From positions 1 through 37,624 of the IMG/VR virus record IMGVR_UViG_3300034122_000469: DNA of 37,624 nucleotides, one strand, 5' to 3'. The notes beneath the pieces are model-generated. The model was not told the origin of the DNA and searched no databases. It was given only the letters and a program-made list of their open reading frames with translations. Source of the DNA: a virus. Made by a program: the position numbers and the translations under genes. Shown here piece by piece: positions 8,240 through 16,204 of the stretch. Every line of letters begins with the position of its first letter. The first letter of the stretch is position 1.

Positions 8240-8608
8240 ATGCCGACGTTTTCTCAGCTTCCTGGCGACCTAACGGTTGAGTTCGTGGTCGCTGACGAAG
8301 TCAACTTCACGCTTGACCTAGACGTTGACGTGACGGGCTACACGTTTACGGCAGGCGTCTACGTCGTCTCCACTAACGGCTTCTTCGGTGGTGGTGGCGG
8401 AACGATCAACGCTGTCGGTGCCACGGCGATCACGCCGACGATCACGGTCGTGAACGCTGCGGCTGGCACTCTGTCGTGGGGCGTGAGTGAAGCCCAGACG
8501 GTGACGCTGTCGCCTGCGATCAAGTACCGGCATTTTGTGCGGTGGGTGACTCCTGCCGGCGTGACTCGCACGGTTGTCTCTGGCGACCTCATCGCAAAGG
8601 CACCATGA
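8240..8608 (+). CDS. Small structural protein, baseplate-adaptor-like
   Basis: This 122-residue, beta-rich protein has an acidic strand-rich opening (FVVADEVNFTLDLDVDVTGY) and closes with HFVRWVTPAGVTRTVVSGDL. The pattern of a short beta-sandwich ahead of a fibre gene resembles N-terminal domains of baseplate upper proteins, but the match is weak. GAAGGA upstream serves as ribosome site. Its stop overlaps the ATG of the large adhesin gene (ATGA at 8605), so the two are translationally coupled. The upstream gap (8181-8239) holds CCGGTCTGA at 8188, a partial match to the late promoter block. Confidence 0.55.
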   Translation: MPTFSQLPGDLTVEFVVADEVNFTLDLDVDVTGYTFTAGVYVVSTNGFFGGGGGTINAVGATAITPTITVVNAAAGTLSWGVSEAQTVTLSPAIKYRHFVRWVTPAGVTRTVVSGDLIAKAP

Positions 8609-11268
8609 GCAACATCACCGTCAACGTCACGAACGCCGGGGCGGCTAACGTCGCCGTCTCCAACGGCTCGACGGTCAATGCGACTGTCGGTAATGGCGGT
8701 GCGGTCAATGTGTCGCTCGGCACGATCTCGCCGGGCAACGCCACGGTCGTGTCTGGGACCGTCCAGGTTGGCAAGGTCACGACGCTGGCGGCTGGAAGCA
8801 ACGCCACAGTGACGAACACCAACGGCACAAGCTACGCAGCCGTGCTTGATTTCGGCATACCGGCTGGCCCGTCTACGTCCGTGAGCGTCGGCAGCACGAC
8901 CACGCTGGCGGCTGGCAGCAACGCCAGCGTCACCGGCACAACGAGCGACGGCAACCTGACGCTGTCGTTTGCGATCCCTCGCGGCACCAACGGGACTACG
9001 CCGAGCTTCACCATCGGCAACGTCTCGACGGTGGCTGCTGGTGGCTCTGCTACCGTGACGGCAACGCCAAGCAACGGCGGGGCGAACGTCACGCTCGACT
9101 TTGGCATCCCGCGAGGCGCGGACGGCGCGGGCGGCGGCTCTAGCGTCTCGCTCTCCGACGCCACGCCATCGGCTCTTGGCACAGCGTCGGCGGGCACCAG
9201 TTCGCTCGCCAGCAGGAGCGATCACGTTCACGCCGTGCCCGTCATCAGCTATGCGAACCTGACCAACGTGCCAAGCACGTTTGCTCCGTCGGCCCATCAA
9301 CACGCGGTTGGCGACGTGACAGGCTTGCAGACCGCGCTCGACTCCAAGAGCGCGACCAGCCACGCACACAACTACGTTACAGCGCTCAACAGCCTCACGG
9401 GTGGCGTCACGCTGGCGGCTGGCAGCGGCGTGACACTGTCCACCAGCGGCTCGACGCTCACTATTGCCGCGACGGCTACGGACGATGCGGACGGCGGTTT
9501 CTACGAGGGCTACGTCCCGGCGAACACGATCACGATCGGCACGCAGCCGACCGCGCAGACTGCGAGCGGTGGCGCTGCGACGTTCTCGGTTTCTGCGACC
9601 TCGTCTCCCGGCGGCACGATTTCATATCAGTGGCAAAAACAGGACGGCGGCTACGGCAGCTATGTGGATGTCGATGGAGCCACGTCGGCCTCGCTCTCGC
9701 TGACGGGTTTGCTCAACACGGTGGACGATGCCGACCTCTACCGGGTGGTCGTGAGTGCGACGAACGCTGCCAGCGTGACAAGCACCTCGGCGCTGCTGAC
9801 AGTGCCAGCGAACGTCATCACGATCACCTCGCAGCCGTCGAATCAGACCGCCGCCAGTGGGGCGGCGACGTTCACGGCATCGGCATCGGTTGCTCCCAGC
9901 GGCACCGCGAGCTACCAGTGGCAGCGTTCGGCGGACGGTTCAGCGTGGGCAAACGTCAGCGGAGCCACGTCCGCCTCGCTGGCCTTGTCGGGCCTCACGG
10001 TCGAGGCGGATGGTGGGGCTCAGTTCCGCGTGGTGGTGTCTGCGACCAACGCAGCCAGCGTGACGAGCAGCGCGGCTACGCTCACGGTCGAAGCGAATAA
10101 CACGATCACGATCACAAGCCAGCCGTCGAGCCAGACGGCATCGGGCGGGGCTGCCACGTTCTCGGTGGCGGCAAGCTCGGCACCGGCGGGCACGCCAGCG
10201 TATCAGTGGCAGAAGGCCGAATTTGTGCCTGCTCGCTCTGCGGCGTGGGTGCAGCGGACATTGCCGTCGTCGCAGGCGTGGAGTGCTGTCGCTTACGGCG
10301 GTGGTGTGTTTGCGGCTGTCGCGATCAACAGCAACGTCGCAGCCAGTAGCACGGACGGGCTGACGTGGACACAGCGCACGCTGCCGAATAGCACGACGTG
10401 GGGCGACATCGCCTACGGTGGCGGGCAGTTTCTGGCAGTCAGCAACACTGGCTCGACGGCATCCAGCGGCGACGGTGCTACATGGACGGGAGGCGGCTCC
10501 CTGCCTAGCACGGGAAATCCTGGCGCGTGGGCCGTCGCGTTCGGCAATTCGCTATTCGTCGCAGTGCGGGCTGACGGCACGATTGCGACCTCTGACACTG
10601 GATTCGCGTGGACGCAGCGGCGGGGGGCAGTGACCGGCACATACGGCCACAAAATTGCGTTTGGAGGCGCACAGTTCGTCGTTGTGAACGACTCGCCCGG
10701 CGGCGGATACGGTTACGTCACAAGCACTGACGGCGTGACGTGGCCGGCGGGCGGGTATTTGCCCGCTGAAAACACTCGCGCCGGGATTGTGTACGGTGGA
10801 GGTCTGTGGGTGGTCGTGGATCGCGGAAATGGCGCAGGCAGCAGCGCCTACTACACAAGCACCAACGGCACTACGTGGACCAAGCGCACGTTGCCCGTGA
10901 CCGCCGACTGGCGAGCAGTCACCTACGGCGACGGCGCGTTCGTTGCGGTTTCCAGCGGCTCGCCGTCCACGACGCTCACCAGCACGGACGGGCTGTCGTG
11001 GACTCAGCGCACGCTGCCGAGCACAGCGGGATGGAGGGCGGTTGGATTTGGCGGCGGCACGTTCGTCGCGCTGTCCAATTCCAGCAAAGCCGCCAGCGCA
11101 GCGCCCGGCATCGGCACGTTCTCCAACATCAGCGGAGCCGCGTCATCGTCGCTCGCCTTGACGACCCTCGGCGCGGCCGACAACGGCGACCAATACAGAG
11201 CCGTCGTCAGCGCCGCCAACGCCGCCAGCGTCACCAGCCAATCCGCCACGCTCACCATCACGGGGTAA
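8605..11268 (+). CDS. Large adhesin: Ig-like domains with an inserted seven-bladed propeller
   Basis: The 887-residue protein begins with about 40-residue repeats (L-A-A-G-S-N-A-x-V-T, then F-G-I-P-x-G) visible also as DNA repeats 120 bases apart at 8782 and 8902. Three H-x-H motifs follow (HVHAV, HQHAV, HAHNYV), like metal-binding sites in trimeric fibres. From residue ~306 come Ig-like domains 1 and 2, each ending VVVSATNAASVTS. Domain 3 is split: its first half ends at YQWQKAE, and its second half (SNISGAASSSLALTTLG onwards) resumes at residue ~837. Between them, residues ~548-835 hold seven repeats of W-T-Q-R-T-L-P / AYGGGxFxAV / STDGxTW, read as a seven-bladed beta-propeller. The likely role is host surface or glycan binding. 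Confidence 0.85.
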   Translation: MSNITVNVTNAGAANVAVSNGSTVNATVGNGGAVNVSLGTISPGNATVVSGTVQVGKVTTLAAGSNATVTNTNGTSYAAVLDFGIPAGPSTSVSVGSTTTLAAGSNASVTGTTSDGNLTLSFAIPRGTNGTTPSFTIGNVSTVAAGGSATVTATPSNGGANVTLDFGIPRGADGAGGGSSVSLSDATPSALGTASAGTSSLASRSDHVHAVPVISYANLTNVPSTFAPSAHQHAVGDVTGLQTALDSKSATSHAHNYVTALNSLTGGVTLAAGSGVTLSTSGSTLTIAATATDDADGGFYEGYVPANTITIGTQPTAQTASGGAATFSVSATSSPGGTISYQWQKQDGGYGSYVDVDGATSASLSLTGLLNTVDDADLYRVVVSATNAASVTSTSALLTVPANVITITSQPSNQTAASGAATFTASASVAPSGTASYQWQRSADGSAWANVSGATSASLALSGLTVEADGGAQFRVVVSATNAASVTSSAATLTVEANNTITITSQPSSQTASGGAATFSVAASSAPAGTPAYQWQKAEFVPARSAAWVQRTLPSSQAWSAVAYGGGVFAAVAINSNVAASSTDGLTWTQRTLPNSTTWGDIAYGGGQFLAVSNTGSTASSGDGATWTGGGSLPSTGNPGAWAVAFGNSLFVAVRADGTIATSDTGFAWTQRRGAVTGTYGHKIAFGGAQFVVVNDSPGGGYGYVTSTDGVTWPAGGYLPAENTRAGIVYGGGLWVVVDRGNGAGSSAYYTSTNGTTWTKRTLPVTADWRAVTYGDGAFVAVSSGSPSTTLTSTDGLSWTQRTLPSTAGWRAVGFGGGTFVALSNSSKAASAAPGIGTFSNISGAASSSLALTTLGAADNGDQYRAVVSAANAASVTSQSATLTITG

Positions 11269-11271
11269 GCC

Positions 11272-13089
11272 ATGCCCAATCGCATCAAGCCACGCAGATC
11301 GTACACCGCCAACTCCGTGCCGCTCACGAGCGACCTTGACACGCACGAGCTGGCGATCAACTGGGTGGACGGCAAAGCGTTCACAAAGGATGCCAGCGGC
11401 AACATCGTCAGCGTGACGCTCGGCGGGAGTGGTGGTGGCGGCGGCTCTGGTGGCTCGCTCTCTGGCAGCGTGACGATACCGGCGAGCGATCCGTACTGGG
11501 ACAGCGTGCTGCTGCTGCTTCGCGGCGACGGCAACTTCACAGACGCGTCAAAGTACGGTCGCACGCTTACAGCCCACGGCAATGCGGCTGCGACGGCGGC
11601 TGGTAAATACGGCACCAACTCTATCGCGCTGGATGGAACGGGCGACTACCTGTCGCTTTCAAGCAGCGATTTTGCTTGGGGAACATCCGACTACACACTA
11701 GAGGCGTGGGTGTGGCTCAATAATCTTGGATCGTATGGCAGTTGGTTTTCAACACTCTTCAGCGACGGCAATATGTCCGGCGGGGTGAGTGCAGGAATTA
11801 CCAATACAGGCATGCCCTACTTGGAACACCTCAATGGATTTAGTGTCGTTGGCTCAACTGCTTTTCCTACGGCGCAGTGGGTCCATGTGGCCGCGACTCG
11901 CAGTGGCAATACTGTGAAATATTACGTCAACGGATCTTCCGTTGGCAGTGTTTCGTTTTCCGGTTCGCACACAAATAGCTCCGTTGTCGTTGGGCGGTTC
12001 TACACTGACTTGGACAACAACTACTGGAACGGCCGCATCGCAGAACTCCGCGTAACGAAAGCGGCCCGCTTTACCGCGAACTTCACGCCGCCGACTGCCG
12101 CTCTGCCGACGACGATCTTTCAGGCATCGCCCCAGACCCTCCCCGTCACTATCACCGGCTCGGGCGGCGGCGGCTCTGGCCTCTCATGGTCAAGCGTGCC
12201 AGCCTCCGCGACGGCGACGGGGACGGCTGGGCAGATCAGCTACGACTCGTCTGGCTATTTCTACGTTTGCACGGCGGCGAATACGTGGCTGCGGGCGGCG
12301 TTGAGTACGTGGGACTCTGACGCCACTGCGTTCCTGACAGCGGCGGGCATCACGGACGCAACACAGTCATCGGCTATAGGGACGCTCGTCGGATCGCTGA
12401 AGAGCGCGGGCGTCTGGTCAAAAATGCGCGCGATTTACCCGTTCATCGGCGGCACGGCATCGACTCACAAATGGAACCTCAAAGACCCGCGAGACTTGGA
12501 CGCCGCCTATCGGCTGGCGTTTTCAGGCAACTGGACGCACTCCGCAACGGGGGTCACTCCAGATGGCAGCACAGCGTACGCCAATACGTTCGCCGTGCCA
12601 TCCACGTTTTTTAGCGACTACACAGGCGCATACGGCCTGTATCTGCGCACCAACCCAGCATCTTCGACTGGGTATCGAGTGGACATGGGCGCACAGTTTT
12701 TCTCGGACCCAACAAGCAACCGATTTCTCCAGCATATCGGATCAACCGACGGCAATTCGTACTACGACTGGCGGAATCGCGTAACAGTTGCCACGTCGAC
12801 CGTCGGTAGTGTCATTGGGTTCCATGTCGTCTCGCGGACAAGCACTTCGCTGATGACGGTCTACCGGAACGGCAATTCGGTTGCGTCCGGGACATCGTCG
12901 GACATCACCACCGACCTGCCAAATCGCGCGCTCTACATCGGCGCACAGAACCACTCCGACGGACCGAGCTTGCACTCAAACCGCGAGCAGTCATTTGTGT
13001 TTCTGTCGGAATCTCTGTCTGGCTCGGAAGTGACTGCCGTCAATGCCGCCGTGCAGGCGTTCCAGACGGCACTTGGCAGGAACGTCTGA
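11272..13089 (+). CDS. Tail fibre/adhesin with two lectin-like (LamG/ConA) domains
   Basis: The 605-residue protein has an Mtd-N-like opening (NRIKPRRSYTANSVPLTSDL, then HELAINWVDGK), a Gly/Ser linker, and a first LamG/concanavalin-type domain at about 75-275 (SIALDGTGDYLSL, DYTLEAWVWL, WVHVAATRSGNTVKYYVNG, GRIAELRVTK). A short segment QISYDSSGYFYVCTAANTWL follows. A second jelly-roll-like domain runs from about 365 to 600 (MTVYRNGNSVASG, RALYIGAQNHSDG, SFVFLSESLS). These domains bind sugars in many phage adhesins. Bases 11690-12060, in the first lectin domain, look richer in A/T than the flanks, suggesting domain exchange by recombination. Its stop overlaps the next ATG by one base. Confidence 0.8.
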   Translation: MPNRIKPRRSYTANSVPLTSDLDTHELAINWVDGKAFTKDASGNIVSVTLGGSGGGGGSGGSLSGSVTIPASDPYWDSVLLLLRGDGNFTDASKYGRTLTAHGNAAATAAGKYGTNSIALDGTGDYLSLSSSDFAWGTSDYTLEAWVWLNNLGSYGSWFSTLFSDGNMSGGVSAGITNTGMPYLEHLNGFSVVGSTAFPTAQWVHVAATRSGNTVKYYVNGSSVGSVSFSGSHTNSSVVVGRFYTDLDNNYWNGRIAELRVTKAARFTANFTPPTAALPTTIFQASPQTLPVTITGSGGGGSGLSWSSVPASATATGTAGQISYDSSGYFYVCTAANTWLRAALSTWDSDATAFLTAAGITDATQSSAIGTLVGSLKSAGVWSKMRAIYPFIGGTASTHKWNLKDPRDLDAAYRLAFSGNWTHSATGVTPDGSTAYANTFAVPSTFFSDYTGAYGLYLRTNPASSTGYRVDMGAQFFSDPTSNRFLQHIGSTDGNSYYDWRNRVTVATSTVGSVIGFHVVSRTSTSLMTVYRNGNSVASGTSSDITTDLPNRALYIGAQNHSDGPSLHSNREQSFVFLSESLSGSEVTAVNAAVQAFQTALGRNV

Positions 13090-13217
13090 TGCGTGACGCC
13101 ATCTACCTCGCCGCTCTCGTCACCGCCGCGCTCGCCGCTGGCGTGATCGCGGCACGGGCTGGGCAGGCCGCGATTCGGTGGGCGATTGGTCGGGCGATTG
13201 TCAACGCTTTTGGGTGA
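13089..13217 (+). CDS. 42-residue membrane peptide
   Basis: A short reading frame starts at an ATG overlapping the stop of the adhesin gene (TGATG) and ends three bases before the next ATG. The product has one hydrophobic segment (residues 5-22, YLAALVTAALAAGVIAA) followed by a basic amphipathic tail with three arginines. The tight packing with its neighbours supports it being real. It could be a small virion or membrane protein; no family is recognised. Confidence 0.55.
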   Translation: MRDAIYLAALVTAALAAGVIAARAGQAAIRWAIGRAIVNAFG

Positions 13218-13220
13218 TAC

Positions 13221-13682
13221 ATGAGCAGCACACTTCGAGCACTCGCCGACAGCCTCGCCACTGGCTTGCAGTCCGTGACGTGGGGCATCACGTCCACGGT
13301 CGTGGAGCGTAAGAACTGGGCGAACGTGGACGTCGATGCAATGGCATCGCCTCGCGTGTTCGTCGTTCCCGGCAATGCTGACGTCACTCGCATCAGCCGG
13401 CAGGTGATGCAGGTGGACTACACGGTGTCTGTGTTCGTCGGGCGGCATGTGAGCACTGATGCAGAGGTTGATGGCATGCTCGACCTAGCAGACAGCGTCA
13501 TGCTCCAGGTGCGTGCTCATTCGTTTGGCGCTGGCGTCACGTGGCCGGCTGGCGTCACGAGCCCGCAGACGGTCAGCATTGACCTGAATCCCGACGACGC
13601 ACTGACTGAGCGGAACGTCTGGCGGGCTGTGATCACGGCGACGTACCGAGTGTTCGAGACGAACGTGCTGCCGACTGTCTAG
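13221..13682 (+). CDS. Tail terminator / tail completion protein
   Basis: This 153-residue protein has the layout of a tail terminator (gpU/gp10-like): an N-terminal helix (LRALADSLATGL), a strand-helix-strand core (PRVFVVPGNADVTRISRQV, VDYTVSVFVGRH), and a late ALTERNVWRAVITATYRVFE that fits the conserved end of such proteins. Its position after head-tail genes and before tail-tube genes agrees. It would form the ring that stops tail tube growth and joins the head. No enzymatic motif is present. Confidence 0.65.
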   Translation: MSSTLRALADSLATGLQSVTWGITSTVVERKNWANVDVDAMASPRVFVVPGNADVTRISRQVMQVDYTVSVFVGRHVSTDAEVDGMLDLADSVMLQVRAHSFGAGVTWPAGVTSPQTVSIDLNPDDALTERNVWRAVITATYRVFETNVLPTV

Positions 13683-13691
13683 GAGGCTGCT

Positions 13692-14507
13692 ATGCCGTCG
13701 ATGCTTTCTGGCATGAGCCGGGCGTTTATCCGTCCCGGCATGATCGGCGGCAATCGCCGCGAGATGTCTGCCGACACGCTCGGTCGGCTCAAGCTGCGGG
13801 CGTCGCTCCGAGGCAACTTCTTCGACAAGCCGAAGGTCGCTCGGATGATCGGCAAGATGAATGCCAAGGTGTTGTCAAACCTTGGGCTCAACATCAAGAA
13901 CGCTGCCAAGGCTGGGATCGGTCGAGGAATGGGCAAGATCAGCGGCGCAGCGAAGCGACGGGCGGGTCGCGGCAAGCCAGTGGAGTTCGTCGGTGGTCTG
14001 TACCTCGACATCACGGCGTACGGGTCTGGCACGCCTCGGGCCGCAGGCCAGCCGATTAAGTCGTGGGCACCTAAGAAGTGGTTCTACTATGACATCATTG
14101 ATGTCTACGATGCCGCCCGTGGAACGGCTGTGATCGGCACGTACAAGACGAAGCCGTGGCTGGCACAGCTGCACCAGATGGGCGGCACGGTGAAGCAGAC
14201 GGCGTGGCGTATCGGCGTCGGGGCTGCACGCAATGCGTACCTGCGGAAGCGTGGCAATGGTCGCCAAGGGCGAGACGAGAAGGGGCGGTTTACGAACGCA
14301 CTGCCGCAGAGGAACCAGTACGAATACGGTGCCCTTCAGTGGGTCATCGACAAGGGCGGCTTCCGCTACAGCCGCAACTGGGAGAAGACGAGCATCACCC
14401 GCATGGCTCGCTACCCAGCCCGCCCGTTTATGGCTGGCTCAAAGCGAGTTGACGCCGCCGTGGCGAAGGCTAACGAGAAGTGGCGAAACATGCTGGCGAG
14501 AAACTAG
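13692..14507 (+). CDS. Tail completion / minor tail protein (gpS/HK97 gp10-like)
   Basis: The 271-residue basic protein ends with YPARPFMAGSKRVDAAVAKA, the hallmark closing motif of virion morphogenesis proteins related to P2 gpS and HK97 gp10. In front of it lies KPWLAQLHQMGGTVKQTAWR. The N-terminal ~90 residues are rich in Lys/Arg/Gly. A TAGGAGG sequence overlapping the preceding stop is the ribosome site. It is longer than typical family members (about 150-180 residues), with a basic N-terminal extension of unknown role. Confidence 0.7.
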   Translation: MPSMLSGMSRAFIRPGMIGGNRREMSADTLGRLKLRASLRGNFFDKPKVARMIGKMNAKVLSNLGLNIKNAAKAGIGRGMGKISGAAKRRAGRGKPVEFVGGLYLDITAYGSGTPRAAGQPIKSWAPKKWFYYDIIDVYDAARGTAVIGTYKTKPWLAQLHQMGGTVKQTAWRIGVGAARNAYLRKRGNGRQGRDEKGRFTNALPQRNQYEYGALQWVIDKGGFRYSRNWEKTSITRMARYPARPFMAGSKRVDAAVAKANEKWRNMLARN

Positions 14508-14510
14508 CCA

Positions 14511-14551
14511 CGGCATACCCGGTCTAGATTCCGCCCTGCTGCCCATACCGT
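14511..14551 (+). promoter_or_regulatory. Late-type promoter, copy 2
   Basis: The 91-base gap 14508-14598 holds the exact block ACGGCATACCCGGTCT (from 14510), then a weak -35-like CTAGAT, 16 bases, and a -10-like TACCGT (14546-14551). TGCT-N-CCC-N-TA-N-CGT is also shared with copy 1. Transcription from about 14558 would give a ~40-base leader for the first tail-tube gene, which has its own GAGAGGG ribosome site. Confidence 0.6.
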
Positions 14552-14598
14552 GAGCGAACCAGCCGCACCGCTGGCACTCGCACACGAGAGGGCACCAA

Positions 14599-14931
14599 AT
14601 GCCAATTGGCTCAGTTGAGATCACGCTCGGCAAAGACGTGACTATCACGGGCGTCGCGAACGCTCGGTCATGCACCGTCACCAACTCGGCGTCAGACGTT
14701 GACGTCACGAAGTTCGGCGACACTTCCCGCAAGTTCCGCAAGGCTCTCATCGAGCAGACGATTGAGCTTGAATGCGTGGACGCTCCAGGCGTCAGCATCG
14801 GCGGGACGTTCACCATCAGCGGCACGCAGACAGGAAACGCGACGTACATCTGCACCAACATTGGTCAGAGCCAGCCGCTCGACGGAATTATCACCTTCAC
14901 TGTGTCGGGCTCTCGCACGGTCAGCGCCTAA
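14599..14931 (+). CDS. Tail-tube-type protein 1
   Basis: The 110-residue beta-rich protein opens with SVEITLGKDVTITGVANARS and later has a TIELECVDAPG strand and an LDGIITFTVSGS closing strand. The same plan (M-x-I-x-LGKD opening, sandwich core, V-D-G-x-x-T-F/Y-x-V end) recurs in the next two genes. Small beta-sandwich proteins between tail completion genes and the tail chaperone are normally tail-tube subunits. This copy is preceded by its own promoter-like block, so it may be made in the greatest amount. Which of the three is the main tube subunit cannot be told. Confidence 0.65.
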   Translation: MPIGSVEITLGKDVTITGVANARSCTVTNSASDVDVTKFGDTSRKFRKALIEQTIELECVDAPGVSIGGTFTISGTQTGNATYICTNIGQSQPLDGIITFTVSGSRTVSA

Positions 14932-14955
14932 CCACTCACACAAGGAAATTCTCAC

Positions 14956-15279
14956 ATGGCTATTTCTCTCGGAAAAGACGCAGCGTCCGCTCCTCCGTTT
15001 GGCGAAGGCATCATCTCGGCGAGCTTCACGGAAGAGTGCGAGACGATTGATGTCTCGAATCGGTCCAACGTTGGCGGCTCTGCCGGTGTTCCTGGCCGCA
15101 GGGTGAGTCGTGCGGGCTTCGTGACGAAGACGTGGGAGATTGAGTGCCACGATCCTGATGGGCTCATCACCTCGTTGACCGCAGCCGGCACCGCTGGCTC
15201 GTTCTCAATCATGAGCGTGTCCGAGAACATCGGCGTTGACGGAGCAGTCACCTACAACGTGACAGCCAAGGAGTTCTAG
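14956..15279 (+). CDS. Tail-tube-type protein 2
   Basis: The 107-residue protein starts MAISLGKDAASAPPFGEGII and ends VDGAVTYNVTAKEF, following the same plan as its two neighbours, with a WEIECHDPDGLITSL core that parallels TIELECVDAPG of protein 1. AAGGAAA lies 7-8 bases before the ATG. Its stop shares one G with the GTG start of the next gene. Sequence identity to the other two is low, so the copies have diverged and may have separate jobs, such as tube, tube cap or decoration. Confidence 0.6.
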   Translation: MAISLGKDAASAPPFGEGIISASFTEECETIDVSNRSNVGGSAGVPGRRVSRAGFVTKTWEIECHDPDGLITSLTAAGTAGSFSIMSVSENIGVDGAVTYNVTAKEF

Positions 15280-15644
15280 TGGCTATCACGCTGGGGAAAG
15301 ACTGTTCCATCGTTCTCGATGGCGGCTACATCGCCAGCGCCCGCAACGTCATGTTGACAGAGTCGGCTCGCACGATTGACGTCAACCCGTACGGCAGTCG
15401 CTACGCGGCAACCTACAGCACCGGATACGACTGCACTGTGAGCGTTGAACTAAACGACGCTGCTGGACTCGGCACGGCGTTTCAGAAGATGCACACGGGC
15501 GGGACGTTCACAGTGTTTGGTGGTGCCGCCGGGTTTTCATTTCTCGCAGTGATGACCGGCATCAGCGAGAGCGACCCGGTAGATGGCGTGGCGACTTTCA
15601 CGCTTGAGGGCAAGATGACCGACCCTAGGCTAGTGAGGGAGTAG
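15279..15644 (+). CDS. Tail-tube-type protein 3
   Basis: The 121-residue protein starts at GTG 15279 overlapping the previous stop (TAGTG). It opens MAITLGKDCSIVLDGGYIAS, has SVELNDAAGLGTAF in the core, and closes with DPVDGVATFTLEGK. It is the third member of the series and the one directly before the tail assembly chaperone, the place of the major tail protein in most siphoviruses. That makes it a good candidate for the tube subunit, but the sequence alone does not decide. Confidence 0.65.
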   Translation: MAITLGKDCSIVLDGGYIASARNVMLTESARTIDVNPYGSRYAATYSTGYDCTVSVELNDAAGLGTAFQKMHTGGTFTVFGGAAGFSFLAVMTGISESDPVDGVATFTLEGKMTDPRLVRE

Positions 15645-15646
15645 GC

Positions 15647-16204
15647 ATGCGTGAGTTCAGGGACGACCAGGGCAGACCGTGGCAGGTGGCGTTGACCGTC
15701 GCCTCTGCCCTGCGTGTCCGCGACAACGTCACCGTTGACGTCGTGGACGAGGAGACCGGCGAGCGTAAGGCTGTGCCATTCGACATGGTGGACGCTGCGA
15801 ACATCTCGCAGACGTTCCAAGTGCTGCGTAGCCAGTACGCCAAGATTGGCGAGATCCTCTACGCACTGCTGACCAAGCAAGTCGAGACGAAGGGGCTGTC
15901 ACGAGAAGACTTCCTTGACGGTCTGCGTGGCGATTCTCTGGACGCTGCGACGAAAGCGCTAGAGCAGGAACTTGTCGATTTTTTCCCGCAGCGCCTCCGC
16001 AAGATGATCGGTCTTCTCGCGTCCAAGATGGACGAAGTGGCAAACGAGATGCTCGGCAGAGCGGAGGCGGGTCTGGAGAAGGCGACGGTCGAGAGTCTGG
16101 CAGGAGCGTCTGGGACGCCATCTGGGAAGCCGCAGGAATCCTCGGAGTCTATCCAGGCGAGTGGACCGTCAGACAACTCTTCGCCGCTCGCGACAGCCGC
16201 CTAG
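15647..16204 (+). CDS. Tail assembly chaperone, short form (gpG-like)
   Basis: The 185-residue protein lies between tail-tube and tape measure genes. It has ISQTFQVLRSQYAKIGEILY, an ALEQELVDFFPQRLRKMIGL helix region, and a Ser/Gly/Pro-rich tail with PQESSESIQASG, all usual in gpG-type chaperones. It would coat the tape measure protein while the tail tube polymerises. A canonical -1 slip heptamer T-TTT-TTC lies in its frame at 15979-15985 and leads to a longer product. Confidence 0.85.
   Translation: MREFRDDQGRPWQVALTVASALRVRDNVTVDVVDEETGERKAVPFDMVDAANISQTFQVLRSQYAKIGEILYALLTKQVETKGLSREDFLDGLRGDSLDAATKALEQELVDFFPQRLRKMIGLLASKMDEVANEMLGRAEAGLEKATVESLAGASGTPSGKPQESSESIQASGPSDNSSPLATAA

Noticed and set aside
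7587-13089. Diversity-generating retroelement suggested by Mtd-N-like domains
   Set aside because: No reverse transcriptase, template repeat or matching variable repeat was found in the window.
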